Below, in pieces: positions 26,103 through 36,232 of a stretch of 64,000 nt of DNA. The notes below the pieces were generated by a model. The model did no database searches. It saw nothing but the letters and a program-made list of their open reading frames with translations, and had not been told where the DNA came from. The DNA comes from Nostoc parmelioides FACHB-3921 (GTDB lineage Bacteria; Cyanobacteriota; Cyanobacteriia; Cyanobacteriales; Nostocaceae), in contig NZ_JACJQL010000009.1 of NCBI RefSeq assembly GCF_014696625.1, positions 1-64,000 of the forward strand, in the 5' to 3' direction. Each line of letters begins with the position of its first letter. Position 1 is the stretch's first letter. The translations under genes were made by a program, and so were the position numbers.

Positions 26103-29100
26103 ATGAGCCGTCATTGCATCAAAATATGTATCTCTATCATGTTAGGCGTAGGTGCAATAACTGGCATTGAGCATCCTAGCAACGCTGGAATTATTCAAGA
26201 TAGTACACTACCTAAAAACACTAATGTTACTGTTACTTCTGGTAAAGATGGTGATACTAGCTTCATCATTGATGGCGGAACAGCAATAGGCAACAATCTA
26301 TTTCATAGTTTTAGCAAATTCTCCTTACTCAAAGGTCAAAATGCTTACTTTAATAGTACTGAAAATATTCTAAATATCTTTAGTCGGGTTACTGGTGGAG
26401 AAGTATCCAATATTGATGGCTTAATCACATCTAGAAGCAGGGTTAATTTATTTCTCATTAATCCCAATGGAATCATTTTTGGGGCTAATGCTCAGATAAA
26501 TATTCAGGGTTCTTTCGTTGCTAGTACTGCTGATAGTGTCAGATTTGCTGAGGGTGGAGAGTTTCTGGCTAAACCTTCAAGTGTTACACCCTTACTCAAT
26601 GTCACAATTCCTATTGGTTTGCAATATGGGGCTAATTCTGGCAGCATTCAGTTACAAGGAAAATCAATATATCAGCCTAGTACGCTGCAAGTTGAAGGCA
26701 GTCAAACTTTAGCGTTAATTGGTGGAAATGTTATTTTAGAAAATGCTCATCTTAGTACTATAAAGTCCGAAGGACGGATAGAAATAGGCAGTGTTGCATC
26801 AGCAGGTTTAGTGGGCATTGAATCAGTCAATTCAGGCTTCTTGTTTAAATTTGACGAGGTATCTGAATTTGGTGATATTCAACTATCTTCAGGCACTAAT
26901 ATTAATAGTTTAGGTGATCTCAATCTCACAGGAAAAAATATTGTCATTCAAGATGCGTCTTTGAATGTGTTTAGTAATCTAACGGTCAATGCACAAGAGA
27001 GTGTTCAGTTAATGGATAGCAGTGCAATTGATACTAGAAGTTCCCATAATTTGCCAGGAAATCATACTATTAATACTCGTAAATTATTACTGAATAATCA
27101 ATCTTTCATCGGTATAAACGGCGGTAATCTGGAGGTGAATGCCTCAGATGCGGTGGAACTGACAAGTGATCTCAAAGGTACTCCTAGCCGTATCTATGCC
27201 ACAGCTTCGGATGGTGACGTAGCCAACGGAAATTTAACAATTAATACGAGAGATGTATTAGTCGAGAATGGCTCACAAATTATCACTAATTCTTCTAGTG
27301 CATTTTCCGGCATTATTGTCCGTAATATGTCAAAAAAAGCTATTTTAACTATCAATGCCTCAGATTCAGTGACTTTGCGGGGTAGTTCATTTGACGAAGT
27401 ATATTCTAGTGGTGTGTTTAGCCAAACTGATGGTGATGCTAAGGCTGGAGACCTGACGATTAATACTCGTGTGTTGCGAATTGAAGATGGGGCGCAAGTA
27501 ATTGCTAGAAATTTGAGTGCTGGTAAAAGCGGCAACTTGACTGTAAATGCTTCTGATAAGGTGCTAATAATTGGTACTTCTCCCAAAGGTGCAATTCCTG
27601 GGAACTGGCCTAACGATTCAGAGCTAGATGAGCAAGTACCTAGAACTGTTGGCCCCTTAAAAGAGTTGTTAATCACAGGGGTGTTACGCAGAGATAGTTT
27701 ACCTAGTGGTATATTTACTGACTCAGTTTCTTCCGGTGATGCTGGCATGATCACAATTAACACTGGTGAGTTAACAGCACAAAATGGAGGGCGAATTAGT
27801 GCTGATACTTTTTCAGCAGGTAAAGGGGGAGATTTAATCATCAATGCTACTGATAAGGTGGAATTGATTGGTACTGCTGTTAATGGGGTTGCTAGTGGTT
27901 TGTTCACGAGAACGGGTTCTTCAGCTACAGGAAATGCGGGATCTTTGACAATTGTCACTGGTAATTTATTAGTACGAGATGGGGCGCAAGTCAGTGTTAG
28001 TACTTTTGGTACGGCTCAGGGTGGTAATTTATTTGTGCAGGCTGCTGAGGGGATAAAACTAATTGGTGTTCCTCAGAGGAATATTACCAGTGGCTTGTTT
28101 GCCCAAGCTAATCGTTATGCAACAGGAGATGCTGGTAGTTTAAAGATTGATACCTCCACCTTAGTGGTACGTGATGGCGCACAAGTTAGTGCTAGCACTT
28201 TCGGGGCGGGTAAAGGTGGAGATTTGTTTGTCCAAGCTTCTGAGATCAAACTAATCGGTACTGCTGCTGATGCTTCGTTCTCTAGTGGCTTGTTTACTGT
28301 AGCAACGGCAAACTCTACTGGTAGCGCTGGTAAACTCACAGTGAACGCGGATGTATTGGATGTTCAGCAGGGAGCAGGAGTAGCAGTGCAGAGTAGTGGT
28401 AAGGGGAGTGCAGGCAACTTAAATATTAATGCTCGTAGAATCAGATTGGATGATCAAGCTTTTATCAGTGCTGATACTCGTGATAATGGGAGTGACTCTA
28501 AGCGATCGCAAGCAAATATCAATCTGCGATCGCACAATCTCATTCTATCTCGTGACAGTAGCTTCACCACTAACGCCACAGGCAATAATGTCATTGGTGG
28601 CAATATAAACATTGACACTAACACTCTAGTTGCTATTCAAAATAGTGATATTAGTGCTAATTCTGCTGATTTTCGCGGTGGTCGAATCAACATCAATGCT
28701 CAAAATATTTTCGGAACCAAATTTCGCAATCAACGCACCGCCAATAGCGATATTACTGCTACTGGTGCTAGTCCTGAGTTAAGCGGTGCAGTGGAAATTA
28801 CTAGCCCTGATGTAGACCCTAGTCAAAGTTTAAGCCAACTTCCATCAGAGGCTGTTGATGTGTCTAATCAAATCTCTCAAGAATGCCGGATTGATGAAGC
28901 GACGGCACAAAGACAAAATCAGTTTATTATTACTGGACGCGGTGGTATACCGACAAATCCCTACGAAATCTTAGATAACACGGCGGTAATTACGGATTGG
29001 GTAACTGTTAATGATGTCAATACTGTTGCTCACATAGAAACTAATTTACCCAAAGAGGAAAACACTGCTGCTGATACTATTGTTGAGGCTCAAGGCTGGG

Positions 29101-29204
29101 TTTATGATGCCCAGGGAAACTTGGTCTTGACTGCCGCAGCAACTAAAATAACACGCCATAGTTCGGGACTGACAACCGATTTCTGCCGGGTAAATAAGGG
29201 ATGA
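26103..29204 (+). CDS. Filamentous hemagglutinin-like exoprotein (two-partner secretion, TpsA type)
   Basis: 1033 residues. A signal peptide (about 1-27) precedes the TPS secretion domain (about 28-290): GNNLFHSFSKFSLLKGQNAY, NIFSRVTGGEVSNIDG, then FLINPNGIIFGANAQINIQG and GSFVASTADSVRF are family hallmarks. The rest is a repetitive beta-helix with units such as GNAGSLTI...LLVRDGAQVSVSTFGTAQGG and GGNINIDT. The C-terminus has one cysteine in QISQECRID and CRVN. Such proteins are secreted through a TpsB/Omp85 channel and stay at the cell surface or are released; no TpsB gene lies in the window. Start ATG at 26103. Confidence 0.92.
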   Translation: MSRHCIKICISIMLGVGAITGIEHPSNAGIIQDSTLPKNTNVTVTSGKDGDTSFIIDGGTAIGNNLFHSFSKFSLLKGQNAYFNSTENILNIFSRVTGGEVSNIDGLITSRSRVNLFLINPNGIIFGANAQINIQGSFVASTADSVRFAEGGEFLAKPSSVTPLLNVTIPIGLQYGANSGSIQLQGKSIYQPSTLQVEGSQTLALIGGNVILENAHLSTIKSEGRIEIGSVASAGLVGIESVNSGFLFKFDEVSEFGDIQLSSGTNINSLGDLNLTGKNIVIQDASLNVFSNLTVNAQESVQLMDSSAIDTRSSHNLPGNHTINTRKLLLNNQSFIGINGGNLEVNASDAVELTSDLKGTPSRIYATASDGDVANGNLTINTRDVLVENGSQIITNSSSAFSGIIVRNMSKKAILTINASDSVTLRGSSFDEVYSSGVFSQTDGDAKAGDLTINTRVLRIEDGAQVIARNLSAGKSGNLTVNASDKVLIIGTSPKGAIPGNWPNDSELDEQVPRTVGPLKELLITGVLRRDSLPSGIFTDSVSSGDAGMITINTGELTAQNGGRISADTFSAGKGGDLIINATDKVELIGTAVNGVASGLFTRTGSSATGNAGSLTIVTGNLLVRDGAQVSVSTFGTAQGGNLFVQAAEGIKLIGVPQRNITSGLFAQANRYATGDAGSLKIDTSTLVVRDGAQVSASTFGAGKGGDLFVQASEIKLIGTAADASFSSGLFTVATANSTGSAGKLTVNADVLDVQQGAGVAVQSSGKGSAGNLNINARRIRLDDQAFISADTRDNGSDSKRSQANINLRSHNLILSRDSSFTTNATGNNVIGGNINIDTNTLVAIQNSDISANSADFRGGRININAQNIFGTKFRNQRTANSDITATGASPELSGAVEITSPDVDPSQSLSQLPSEAVDVSNQISQECRIDEATAQRQNQFIITGRGGIPTNPYEILDNTAVITDWVTVNDVNTVAHIETNLPKEENTAADTIVEAQGWVYDAQGNLVLTAAATKITRHSSGLTTDFCRVNKG

Positions 29205-29222
29205 ACACTCCACCCACAATGA

Positions 29223-29397
29223 GATAGAGTGTCGTCAGTTGTCAGTGTCAAAGATAAACAACGCCCGATTTGCTACTTTGCTCAAGATGACAGTCGTTTT
29301 GGACTGCACACACTGCTGGGACGCTTGATTACTGTCTGTGGAATCAAACCGATAGGATAATGGCAGTTGTTATTCAAAGCCTTTTGGCTCTTAGTAT
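29223..29397 (+). pseudogene. Remnant of an IS630-type transposase
   Basis: The frame reads RPICYFAQDDSRFGLHTLLG then RLITVCGIKPIG, stop, then WQLLFKAFWLL. The QDDSRFGL segment matches the catalytic-core QDE/SR.GL block of IS630-family transposases, and GIKPIG..W fits the following strand. It has no start, one in-frame stop at 29358-29360 and ends at the 3' end of the neighbouring PEP-CTERM gene, so it is a short dead fragment. Confidence 0.65.
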
Positions 29398-30120
29398 TTA
29401 AGTGGATTTTTTCCTTAACCGCCTTATGACGCTGCAACCCAGTGCGGTAAATAAACCCAAGATAGTACTTGGTTCAGGAACTAGAACTCTCTCTAACTTG
29501 GCGTTACTAATCTCCAAAGCCGATGTAGTCCCATAATCATCTACATCTACTACTCCCAAGGCGAAGGTGTAGGTTCCAGGAGTACTAAAGGTATAAGAAC
29601 GAATCCCTGTTTTTTGAAGAAAGGGACTGTCAGCTTGGGTTGCATCAGTGAAGTCAGCCAACTTAATCAGTGTACCGTTCACCAACAGAAAGGCGAAGTC
29701 CTTGTTCAGTGTCTCGTTAGTGCGGAAGTTCCAATCAAAGCTTAAAGTATCACCAGCCGCTAAAGTAAGTGTATTTTTGATTGCAGACCCCTCAAATACA
29801 AATCCTCCAATATCCAAGTCAGAGAGATCAGCTAAAGCGAGAAAATTTTGCAAGTCTGGATAAAAACCTGCATCACCTGCGGGTATACCGGAATAGTTGA
29901 AAGCACCAGCACTAGCGGGGGCATCATCTTGAAATTGTAAACTGGCAGTGGACAGATTAGCTCCGCCTTCTGGGGTAATGACATCGCCAAATTTTTGCCA
30001 ACTGCTAAAGTCTAATTGGGCAGCTAGGGCAGAGGTAGTGATTGCTAAACTTCCCAAGCTGCCAAGGCTGGCAAGACCGACTTTGAAAGTTGGATTTTTG
30101 ATAAATGTGGAAATGTTCAT
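29398..30120 (-). CDS. PEP-CTERM protein
   Basis: 240 residues, exported. Signal peptide about 1-34 (GLASLGSLGSLAITTSALAA). The mature part contains a beta-rich domain with the pattern NTLTLAAGDTLSFDWNF ... FAFLLVNGTLIKLAD ... YTFSTPGTYTFALGVVDVDDYGTTSALEISNAKL, common among cyanobacterial PEP-CTERM proteins. The C-terminal sorting signal reads VPEPSTILGLFTALGCS followed by IRRLRKKS. Probably processed by an exosortase-like enzyme; role unknown. It ends next to the IS630 remnant and shares its upstream spacer with the CARDB gene. Confidence 0.9.
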   Translation of the reverse strand: MNISTFIKNPTFKVGLASLGSLGSLAITTSALAAQLDFSSWQKFGDVITPEGGANLSTASLQFQDDAPASAGAFNYSGIPAGDAGFYPDLQNFLALADLSDLDIGGFVFEGSAIKNTLTLAAGDTLSFDWNFRTNETLNKDFAFLLVNGTLIKLADFTDATQADSPFLQKTGIRSYTFSTPGTYTFALGVVDVDDYGTTSALEISNAKLERVLVPEPSTILGLFTALGCSVIRRLRKKST

Positions 30121-30221
30121 GAGATTTATTTGTTGAATAGGTAGGATTTAAGAGTTCTGACAAACTTGATTCAATTCGAGGGGAAGAACAAATGACTAAT
30201 GATGCTTCCGGTCACTGCAAC

Positions 30222-33200
30222 TTAGAACACGAAGTTATCAGACTGAGCTAGGGTGCTTTGAGATACACTGTTGACAGTTAATAACGGTGTTGGACGAGCG
30301 CGACCTGTTGTGCCATCTAGGTCAATCAAGACAGTAGTATTAGTTTGCTGAATCCCAAAACTCAAGTAGCCTTGGCTGGTTGCACTCTCATAGTCGAGGC
30401 TTTCCAAACTCAAGCTCTGGAATAATCGGCTCAAGTCAATTTTGTCAGTACCAACCACAAAATCAGTAATTGTATCTCCCGCATCCCGGATACTGGTATA
30501 GACAAAGCGATCGCTACCAGCACCACCTGTAAGGGTATCTGCCCCTTGTAAACCAGTGATCAGGTTGTTGCTATCATTACCAGTTAGGGTGTCGCGTCCA
30601 GATGTGCCGTTGAAAATTTGGTCTTGGCCATACAGGCTAATTGCTACCGCCTGAACGTTATTGTTCTCGTTGGTTTCACCCTGGCTGTTATATATATCAG
30701 CGACAAATAACAGGTAGTGTTCGCCTGCTGATAGGTAGTCGGGAATATAAATGTCCTCAGTGACTGTATAACTACTGCCAGATGCTAGAGGCGTATTTTC
30801 TCCTGTATAAAGCTCGGTGAGATAGGTATCACTAAAGTCGAAGAATTGGTCATTGGAAATGTAAACACGGTCAGACCAGTCACCGAAAGCAGAAACAATA
30901 CCTTGGTTTTTAACTGTCCAAGACACAGAAATCGTCTCACCCAATGCAGCAGAGGTTGGGTCATTGGTATCAGTAATCACCAAGTCTGGGGCATTTATGG
31001 TAATTGCTTGGGCAAATACATTGTTAGTTTCATTGGTTTCACCCTGGTTGTTGTATTCATCAGCGACAAATAACAGATAGCGATCGCCAGTTGCTACGGA
31101 ATTATTAATATAAATAATGTCCTGGGTTGCTGTATAACTCTCCCCAGATGCTAGAGGCGTATATTCTCCTGTATAACGCCCGGTGAGATAGGTATCGCTA
31201 GAGTCGAAGAATTGGTCATCAGAAACGTAAACTGTGTCAGGCCAGTCAGCGAAAGCAGAAACCGTACCTTGGTTTTTAACAGTCCAAGATACAGAAATCG
31301 TCTCACCCAATACAGCCGTAGTTGGGGCATTGGCGGCAGTAATCACCAAATCTGGGGCAGCAATGGTAATGGCTTGGGCGAATACATTGTTAGTTTCATC
31401 GCTTTCACCCTGGTAGTTGCTGAAGTATTCTTTATCAGCGACAAATAACAGATAATGATCGCCAGTTGCTACGAAGTTGTTAATAGAAATATCCTGGGTT
31501 ACTGTATAACTACCCCCAGATGCTAAAGGCGTATCTTCTCCTGTATAACGCTCGGTGAGATAAGTATCGCTAGAGTCGAAGAATTGGTCATCAGAAATGT
31601 AAACATGGTCAGACCAATCAGCGAAAGCAGAAACCGTACCTTGGTTTTTAACTGTCCAAGATACGGAAATCGTCTCACCTAAAGCAGCTGTAGTTGGGGC
31701 ATTGGCAGCAGTAATCACCAAATCTGGGGCATTTATGGTAATTGCTTGGGCAAATACATTGTTAGTTTCATCGGTTTCACCCTGGTTATTGCCGAAGTAT
31801 TCTTTATCAGCGACAAATAATAGGTAGCGTTGGCGTAGCCCGTCGTAGACATCGCTAGTTGCTACATAGCCAGGAATATAAATATCCTGAGTAGCTGTAT
31901 AACTCTCCCCAGACGCTAGAGGCGTATCCTCTCCTGTGTAGCGACTGGCTAGTTGGATATCGCTGTAGTCGAATAATTGGTCATCGGAAATGTAAACTGC
32001 GTCATACCAATCAGTGAAAGCAGAAACTGTACCTTGGTTTTTAACTGTCCAAGATACGGAAATCGTCTCATTTAATGCAGCCGTAGTTGGGGCATTGGCG
32101 GCAGTAATCACCAAATCTGGGGCATTTATCGTAATTGCTTGGGCAAATACATTATTAGTTTCATTGGTTTCACCCTGGTTATTGCCGAAGTATCCTCCAT
32201 CAGCGACAAATAACAAGTAGCGTTGGCGTAGCCCGTCGTAGACATAGCCAGGAATATAAATATCCTGAGTAGCTGTATAACTCTCCCCAGACGCTAGAGG
32301 CGTGTCCTCTCCTGCATAGCGGCTGGCTAGTTGGATATCGCTGTAGTCTAAGAATTGGTCATCGGAAATGTAAATATAGTCAGACCAATCAGCGAAAGCA
32401 GAAACTGTACCTTGATTTTTAACAGTCCAAGATACAGAAATCGTCTCATTTAATGCAGCCGTAGTTGGGGCATTGGCAGCAGTAATCACCAAATCTGGGG
32501 CATTTATGGTGATGGCTTGGGCAAATACATTGTTAGTTTTATTAGTTTCAACCTGCCTGTTTCCTCCATCAGTAACAAATAACAGGTAGCGTTGGCGTAG
32601 CCCGTCGTAGACATCGCCTGTTCCTACATAGTTGGAAATATAAATATCCTGAGTAGCTGTATAACTACCCCCAGATGCTAAAGGCGTATTCTCTCCTGCA
32701 TCGTAGCCGGTGATATAGGTATCGCTGTTGTCAAAGAACTGGTCACTGGAAATGAAAATACTGTCATACCAATCAGCGAAAGCAGAAACTGTACCTTGGT
32801 TTTTAACTGTCCAAGATACAGAAATCGTCTCATTTAATGCAGCAGAAGTTGGGGCATTGGCAGCAGTAATCACCAAATCTGGGGCATTTATGGTAATTGC
32901 TTGGGCAAATACATTATTAGTTTCATCGGTTTCACCCTGGTCGTTGTATTCATCAGTAACAAATAATAGGTAGCGTTGGCGTAGCCCGTCGTAGATATCG
33001 CCAGTTGCTACATAGCCAGGAATATAAATATCCTGAGTAGCTGTATAACTCTCCCCAGACGCTAGAGGCGTATCCTCTCCTGTATAGCGGTTGGCTAGTA
33101 GGATATCGCTAGAGTCGAAGAATTGGTCATCGGAAATGTAAACTGCGTCATACCAGTCAGCGAAAGCAGAAACCGTACTTTGGTTTTTAACAGTCCAAGA

Positions 33201-34802
33201 TACAGAAATCGTCTCATTTAATGCAGCAGAGGTTGGGGCATTGGCAGCAGTAATCACCAAATCTGGGGCATTTATGGTGATGGCTTGGGCGAATACATTG
33301 TTAGTGTCATTGGTTTCACCCTGGTTATTGCCGAAGTATCCTCCATCCGCGACAAATAACAAGTAGCGTTGGCGTAGCCCGTCGTAGATATCGCCAGTTG
33401 CTACATAGCCAGGAATATAAATATCCTGAGTAGCTGTATAACTCTCCCCAGATGCTAGAGGCGTATCCTCTCCTGTGTTGCGGATGGCTAGTAGGATATC
33501 GCTGTAGTCGAAGAATTGGTCATTGGAAATGAAAATACTGTCATACCAATCAGCGAAAGCAGAAACTGTACCTTGGTTTTTAACAGTCCAAGATACAGAA
33601 ATCGTCTCATTTAATACAGTCGTAGTTGGGGCATTGGCAGCAGTAATCACCAAATCTGGGGCAGCAAGGGTGATGGCTTGGGCAAATACATTGTTAGTTT
33701 CATCGGTTTCACCCTGGTTGTTGTATTCATCAGTAACAAATAACAGATAGCGTTGGCGTAGCCCGTCGTAGACATCGCCAGTTGTTACATAGCCAGGAAT
33801 ATAAATATCCTGAGTAGCTGTATAACTCTCCCCAGACGCTAGAGGCGTATCCTCTCCTGTGTAGCGGTTGGCTAGTTGGATATCGCTGTAGTCGAAGAAT
33901 TGGTCATCGGAAATGTAAACTGCGTCATACCAATCAGTGAAAGCAGAAACTGTACCTTGGTTTTTAACAGTCCAAGATACAGAAATCGTCTCATTTAATG
34001 CAGCAGAGGTTGGGGCATTGGCAGCCGTAATCACCAAATCTGGGGCATTTATGGTAATTGCTTGGGCGAATACATTGTTAGTTTCATCGGTTTCACCTTG
34101 GTTGTCACCGAAGTATCCTCCATCAGCGACAAATAATAGATACTGTTGGCGTAGCCCGTTGTAGACATCGCCAGGAATATAAATATCCTGAGTAGCTGTA
34201 TAACTCTCCCCAGATGCTAGAGGCGTATCCTCTCCTGTGTTGCGGTTGACTAGTAGGATATCGCTGTAGTCGAAGAATTGGTCATCGGAAATGTAAACTG
34301 CGTCATACCAATCAATGAAAGCAGAAACTGTACCTTGGTTTTTAACAGTCCAAGATACAGAAATCGTCTCACCCAATACAGCAGTGCTTGGGACGTTAGC
34401 TGCTGTCACGACCAAATCTGGAGCATTTATAGTGATGGCTTGGGCGAATACATTGTTGGTTTCATCGGTTTCATCCTGGTTGTTGTATCCATCAGTAACA
34501 AATAACAGGTAACGGCTGATATTACCTCGTGCTACGGAGTTGGGAATAGAAATGTTCTCGGTTACTGTATAACTCTCCCCAGATGCTAAAGGCGTATTCT
34601 GTTCTCCATATTTATAGAAGAGAAAAGTATCGCTGTCGTCTAAAAACTGGTCATTGGAAATGTAAATAGAGTCATACCAGTAGTTTGCCAAGGCAGAAAC
34701 TGTACCTTGGTTTTTTACTGTCCAAGACACGGGAATCGTTTCACCCAAGATGACATATAGTGGAGTCACCACAGAAGACACTATCAAGTCAATATCGTTC
34801 AT
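30222..34802 (-). CDS. Giant CARDB-repeat protein with C-terminal RTX domain
   Basis: 1526 residues. Eleven CARDB (cell-adhesion-related beta-sandwich) modules of about 105-135 residues start at residue 3; each reads APDLVITAANAPT..A.L.ETISVSWTVKNQGTVSAF and then D..YISDDQFFD.SD. The last about 110 residues have the RTX calcium-binding signature GTSGRDTLTGNDSNNLITGL and GADTLTGGAGSDRF plus ITDFVVGTDKIDLS. There is no N-terminal signal peptide; RTX proteins of this kind are usually type I secreted by a C-terminal signal. Seven internal modules (2-8) carry an extra YDGLRQR-like insertion caused by a dispersed repeat, see the separate entry. Probably a surface or extracellular adhesin. Start ATG at 34802. 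Confidence 0.9.
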   Translation of the reverse strand: MNDIDLIVSSVVTPLYVILGETIPVSWTVKNQGTVSALANYWYDSIYISNDQFLDDSDTFLFYKYGEQNTPLASGESYTVTENISIPNSVARGNISRYLLFVTDGYNNQDETDETNNVFAQAITINAPDLVVTAANVPSTAVLGETISVSWTVKNQGTVSAFIDWYDAVYISDDQFFDYSDILLVNRNTGEDTPLASGESYTATQDIYIPGDVYNGLRQQYLLFVADGGYFGDNQGETDETNNVFAQAITINAPDLVITAANAPTSAALNETISVSWTVKNQGTVSAFTDWYDAVYISDDQFFDYSDIQLANRYTGEDTPLASGESYTATQDIYIPGYVTTGDVYDGLRQRYLLFVTDEYNNQGETDETNNVFAQAITLAAPDLVITAANAPTTTVLNETISVSWTVKNQGTVSAFADWYDSIFISNDQFFDYSDILLAIRNTGEDTPLASGESYTATQDIYIPGYVATGDIYDGLRQRYLLFVADGGYFGNNQGETNDTNNVFAQAITINAPDLVITAANAPTSAALNETISVSWTVKNQSTVSAFADWYDAVYISDDQFFDSSDILLANRYTGEDTPLASGESYTATQDIYIPGYVATGDIYDGLRQRYLLFVTDEYNDQGETDETNNVFAQAITINAPDLVITAANAPTSAALNETISVSWTVKNQGTVSAFADWYDSIFISSDQFFDNSDTYITGYDAGENTPLASGGSYTATQDIYISNYVGTGDVYDGLRQRYLLFVTDGGNRQVETNKTNNVFAQAITINAPDLVITAANAPTTAALNETISVSWTVKNQGTVSAFADWSDYIYISDDQFLDYSDIQLASRYAGEDTPLASGESYTATQDIYIPGYVYDGLRQRYLLFVADGGYFGNNQGETNETNNVFAQAITINAPDLVITAANAPTTAALNETISVSWTVKNQGTVSAFTDWYDAVYISDDQLFDYSDIQLASRYTGEDTPLASGESYTATQDIYIPGYVATSDVYDGLRQRYLLFVADKEYFGNNQGETDETNNVFAQAITINAPDLVITAANAPTTAALGETISVSWTVKNQGTVSAFADWSDHVYISDDQFFDSSDTYLTERYTGEDTPLASGGSYTVTQDISINNFVATGDHYLLFVADKEYFSNYQGESDETNNVFAQAITIAAPDLVITAANAPTTAVLGETISVSWTVKNQGTVSAFADWPDTVYVSDDQFFDSSDTYLTGRYTGEYTPLASGESYTATQDIIYINNSVATGDRYLLFVADEYNNQGETNETNNVFAQAITINAPDLVITDTNDPTSAALGETISVSWTVKNQGIVSAFGDWSDRVYISNDQFFDFSDTYLTELYTGENTPLASGSSYTVTEDIYIPDYLSAGEHYLLFVADIYNSQGETNENNNVQAVAISLYGQDQIFNGTSGRDTLTGNDSNNLITGLQGADTLTGGAGSDRFVYTSIRDAGDTITDFVVGTDKIDLSRLFQSLSLESLDYESATSQGYLSFGIQQTNTTVLIDLDGTTGRARPTPLLTVNSVSQSTLAQSDNFVF
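31826..34172. repeat. Small dispersed repeat inserted in frame in seven CARDB modules
   Basis: The word gcgttggcgtagcccgtcgt (then agacatcgcc) occurs near 31828, 32220, 32588, 32978, 33367, 33754 and 34147, in modules 8 to 2 of the CARDB gene; modules 1, 9, 10 and 11 lack it and read directly ATGDHYLLFVAD-like. On the coding strand it encodes (G)D.YDGLRQR before YLLF. The word matches a small dispersed repeat class common in Nostoc genomes. Confidence 0.8.
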
Positions 34803-36232
34803 AAATAATCTCCCAATTGTTTAATAGATGCTGCTGTATCCAACACAAACACCAATCATTTCGCAAATTTGGGTAACTCTCCAGTAGAATTTTTGAACAG
34901 CCTCCCTGCTTTACAAAATCCAACTTGTATGGTGTTTGGTTTTATCGATCTATTCGTCCTCACACAGTGCGATCGCAATGGCAATTTCTTGAGTATTTAG
35001 ACTTCCGATCATTCGCTTTTTTATCTGTGCAAATTTAATTTTTCATCGGGAGAGGGCTAATTTAAAAACTAACCCAGACTATCTTGCCGCTACATAATTG
35101 AGACGATGGCAGATCAATACCTAGAAGTAGCAAAAGCAGTTGAGATTAAACGCTTCATAATCTTTTTCGTAGTGCTTGAAGAATGTGTTTAATATATCAC
35201 TGACTATTATTACGTGTTCTAGTTCAGTTTCAGTCCACTGCCGTACTGATCTAAAATTGAGCTTGATAAATTTGGCGTAGATAGGCAGCAGTTAAGTAGG
35301 GGAATTGCTACGGTTGCGTTTGGGCGGAATCACCTTGGGAACAATTTATCTTTCAATACGTCTGCAATCGGTTAATCTGTTAGTGAAGAGAAGACAAAAA
35401 GCGATCGCCATAACTTGATTTGATAGGTCGGCTAATTGACGAGCTTGTTCACGTAAATCCTATGAGATAGCCACAGTATAAAAACTTTTCCTCAGTCTAC
35501 AAGCATGGCGAAAAATAATTCTCTCGTTAAATAATTTTACTTTTGTTCTATATATGAACTTTTCACAATACTTTGCTGTCTCAGGCTGAAGCCCTCGGAA
35601 TGATTACAAGTAGGGAAATACAATGCCTTATGAGATTACTAGTAGAATACGAAATCTATGAATTTTCCGTAAACTTGTTTCATTAAGTGTTTTTACATAA
35701 ACATGGTATGATATGACTGATTAAGCATATATATCAGGGAATATCTTTGGTGAATAACAACTTACTTATCAATCAACAAACCCACTAGTATTCCTTAGTT
35801 ATATTTTAGGGAAAGATTGCCGATTATCGGTAATTTAGCACCAATTAGGTGTTTATTACAACTAAAAAATTTTTTGGGTGCTTTGGGGTTTAAGTATTGA
35901 TAGTCTTTTAGCTCGGTTTTTTTTAAAGTCACTTTGTTTGTAGAACTTTAAACAAATACAAGAGCATGAGTTGTCTGTGTTGAAGGTGCTTTCATCACTC
36001 GAAAGATTCAAGATTGTGTACTGTATTCTGTTCTGTGTGTGGGTTAAACCCAAATAGTACACTTTGCAAAAAATTCATTAGTTCATATTAACTGATGAGT
36101 GAATTCAACTAAAAATTGTTTCCTGATAGTAAACAGAAAACATGAAAATTGTTAAGTAGATTACAGTGTTAATGGTGCATAAGCACTGGTATAATCTGCT
36201 TTCGACAGTCTTTTTTATAAAAGTTTGTATAT
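34803..36232. other. Long spacer before the exopolysaccharide locus
   Basis: 1430 bases without a gene I can support. The minus strand at about 35130-35290 reads FIKLNFRSVRQWTETELEHV then IIVSDILNTFFKHYEKDYEA, which has protein-like character and could be a gene fragment of unknown type; it lacks a start. The 400 bases before the Wzc-like gene are very AT-rich and probably contain its promoter and leader. Two HIP1-like octamers lie at 34969 (gcgatcgca) and 35400. Confidence 0.5.

Noticed and set aside
27194..27958. 254-residue frame opposite the hemagglutinin-like gene
   Set aside because: Antisense shadow of the repetitive coding sequence.
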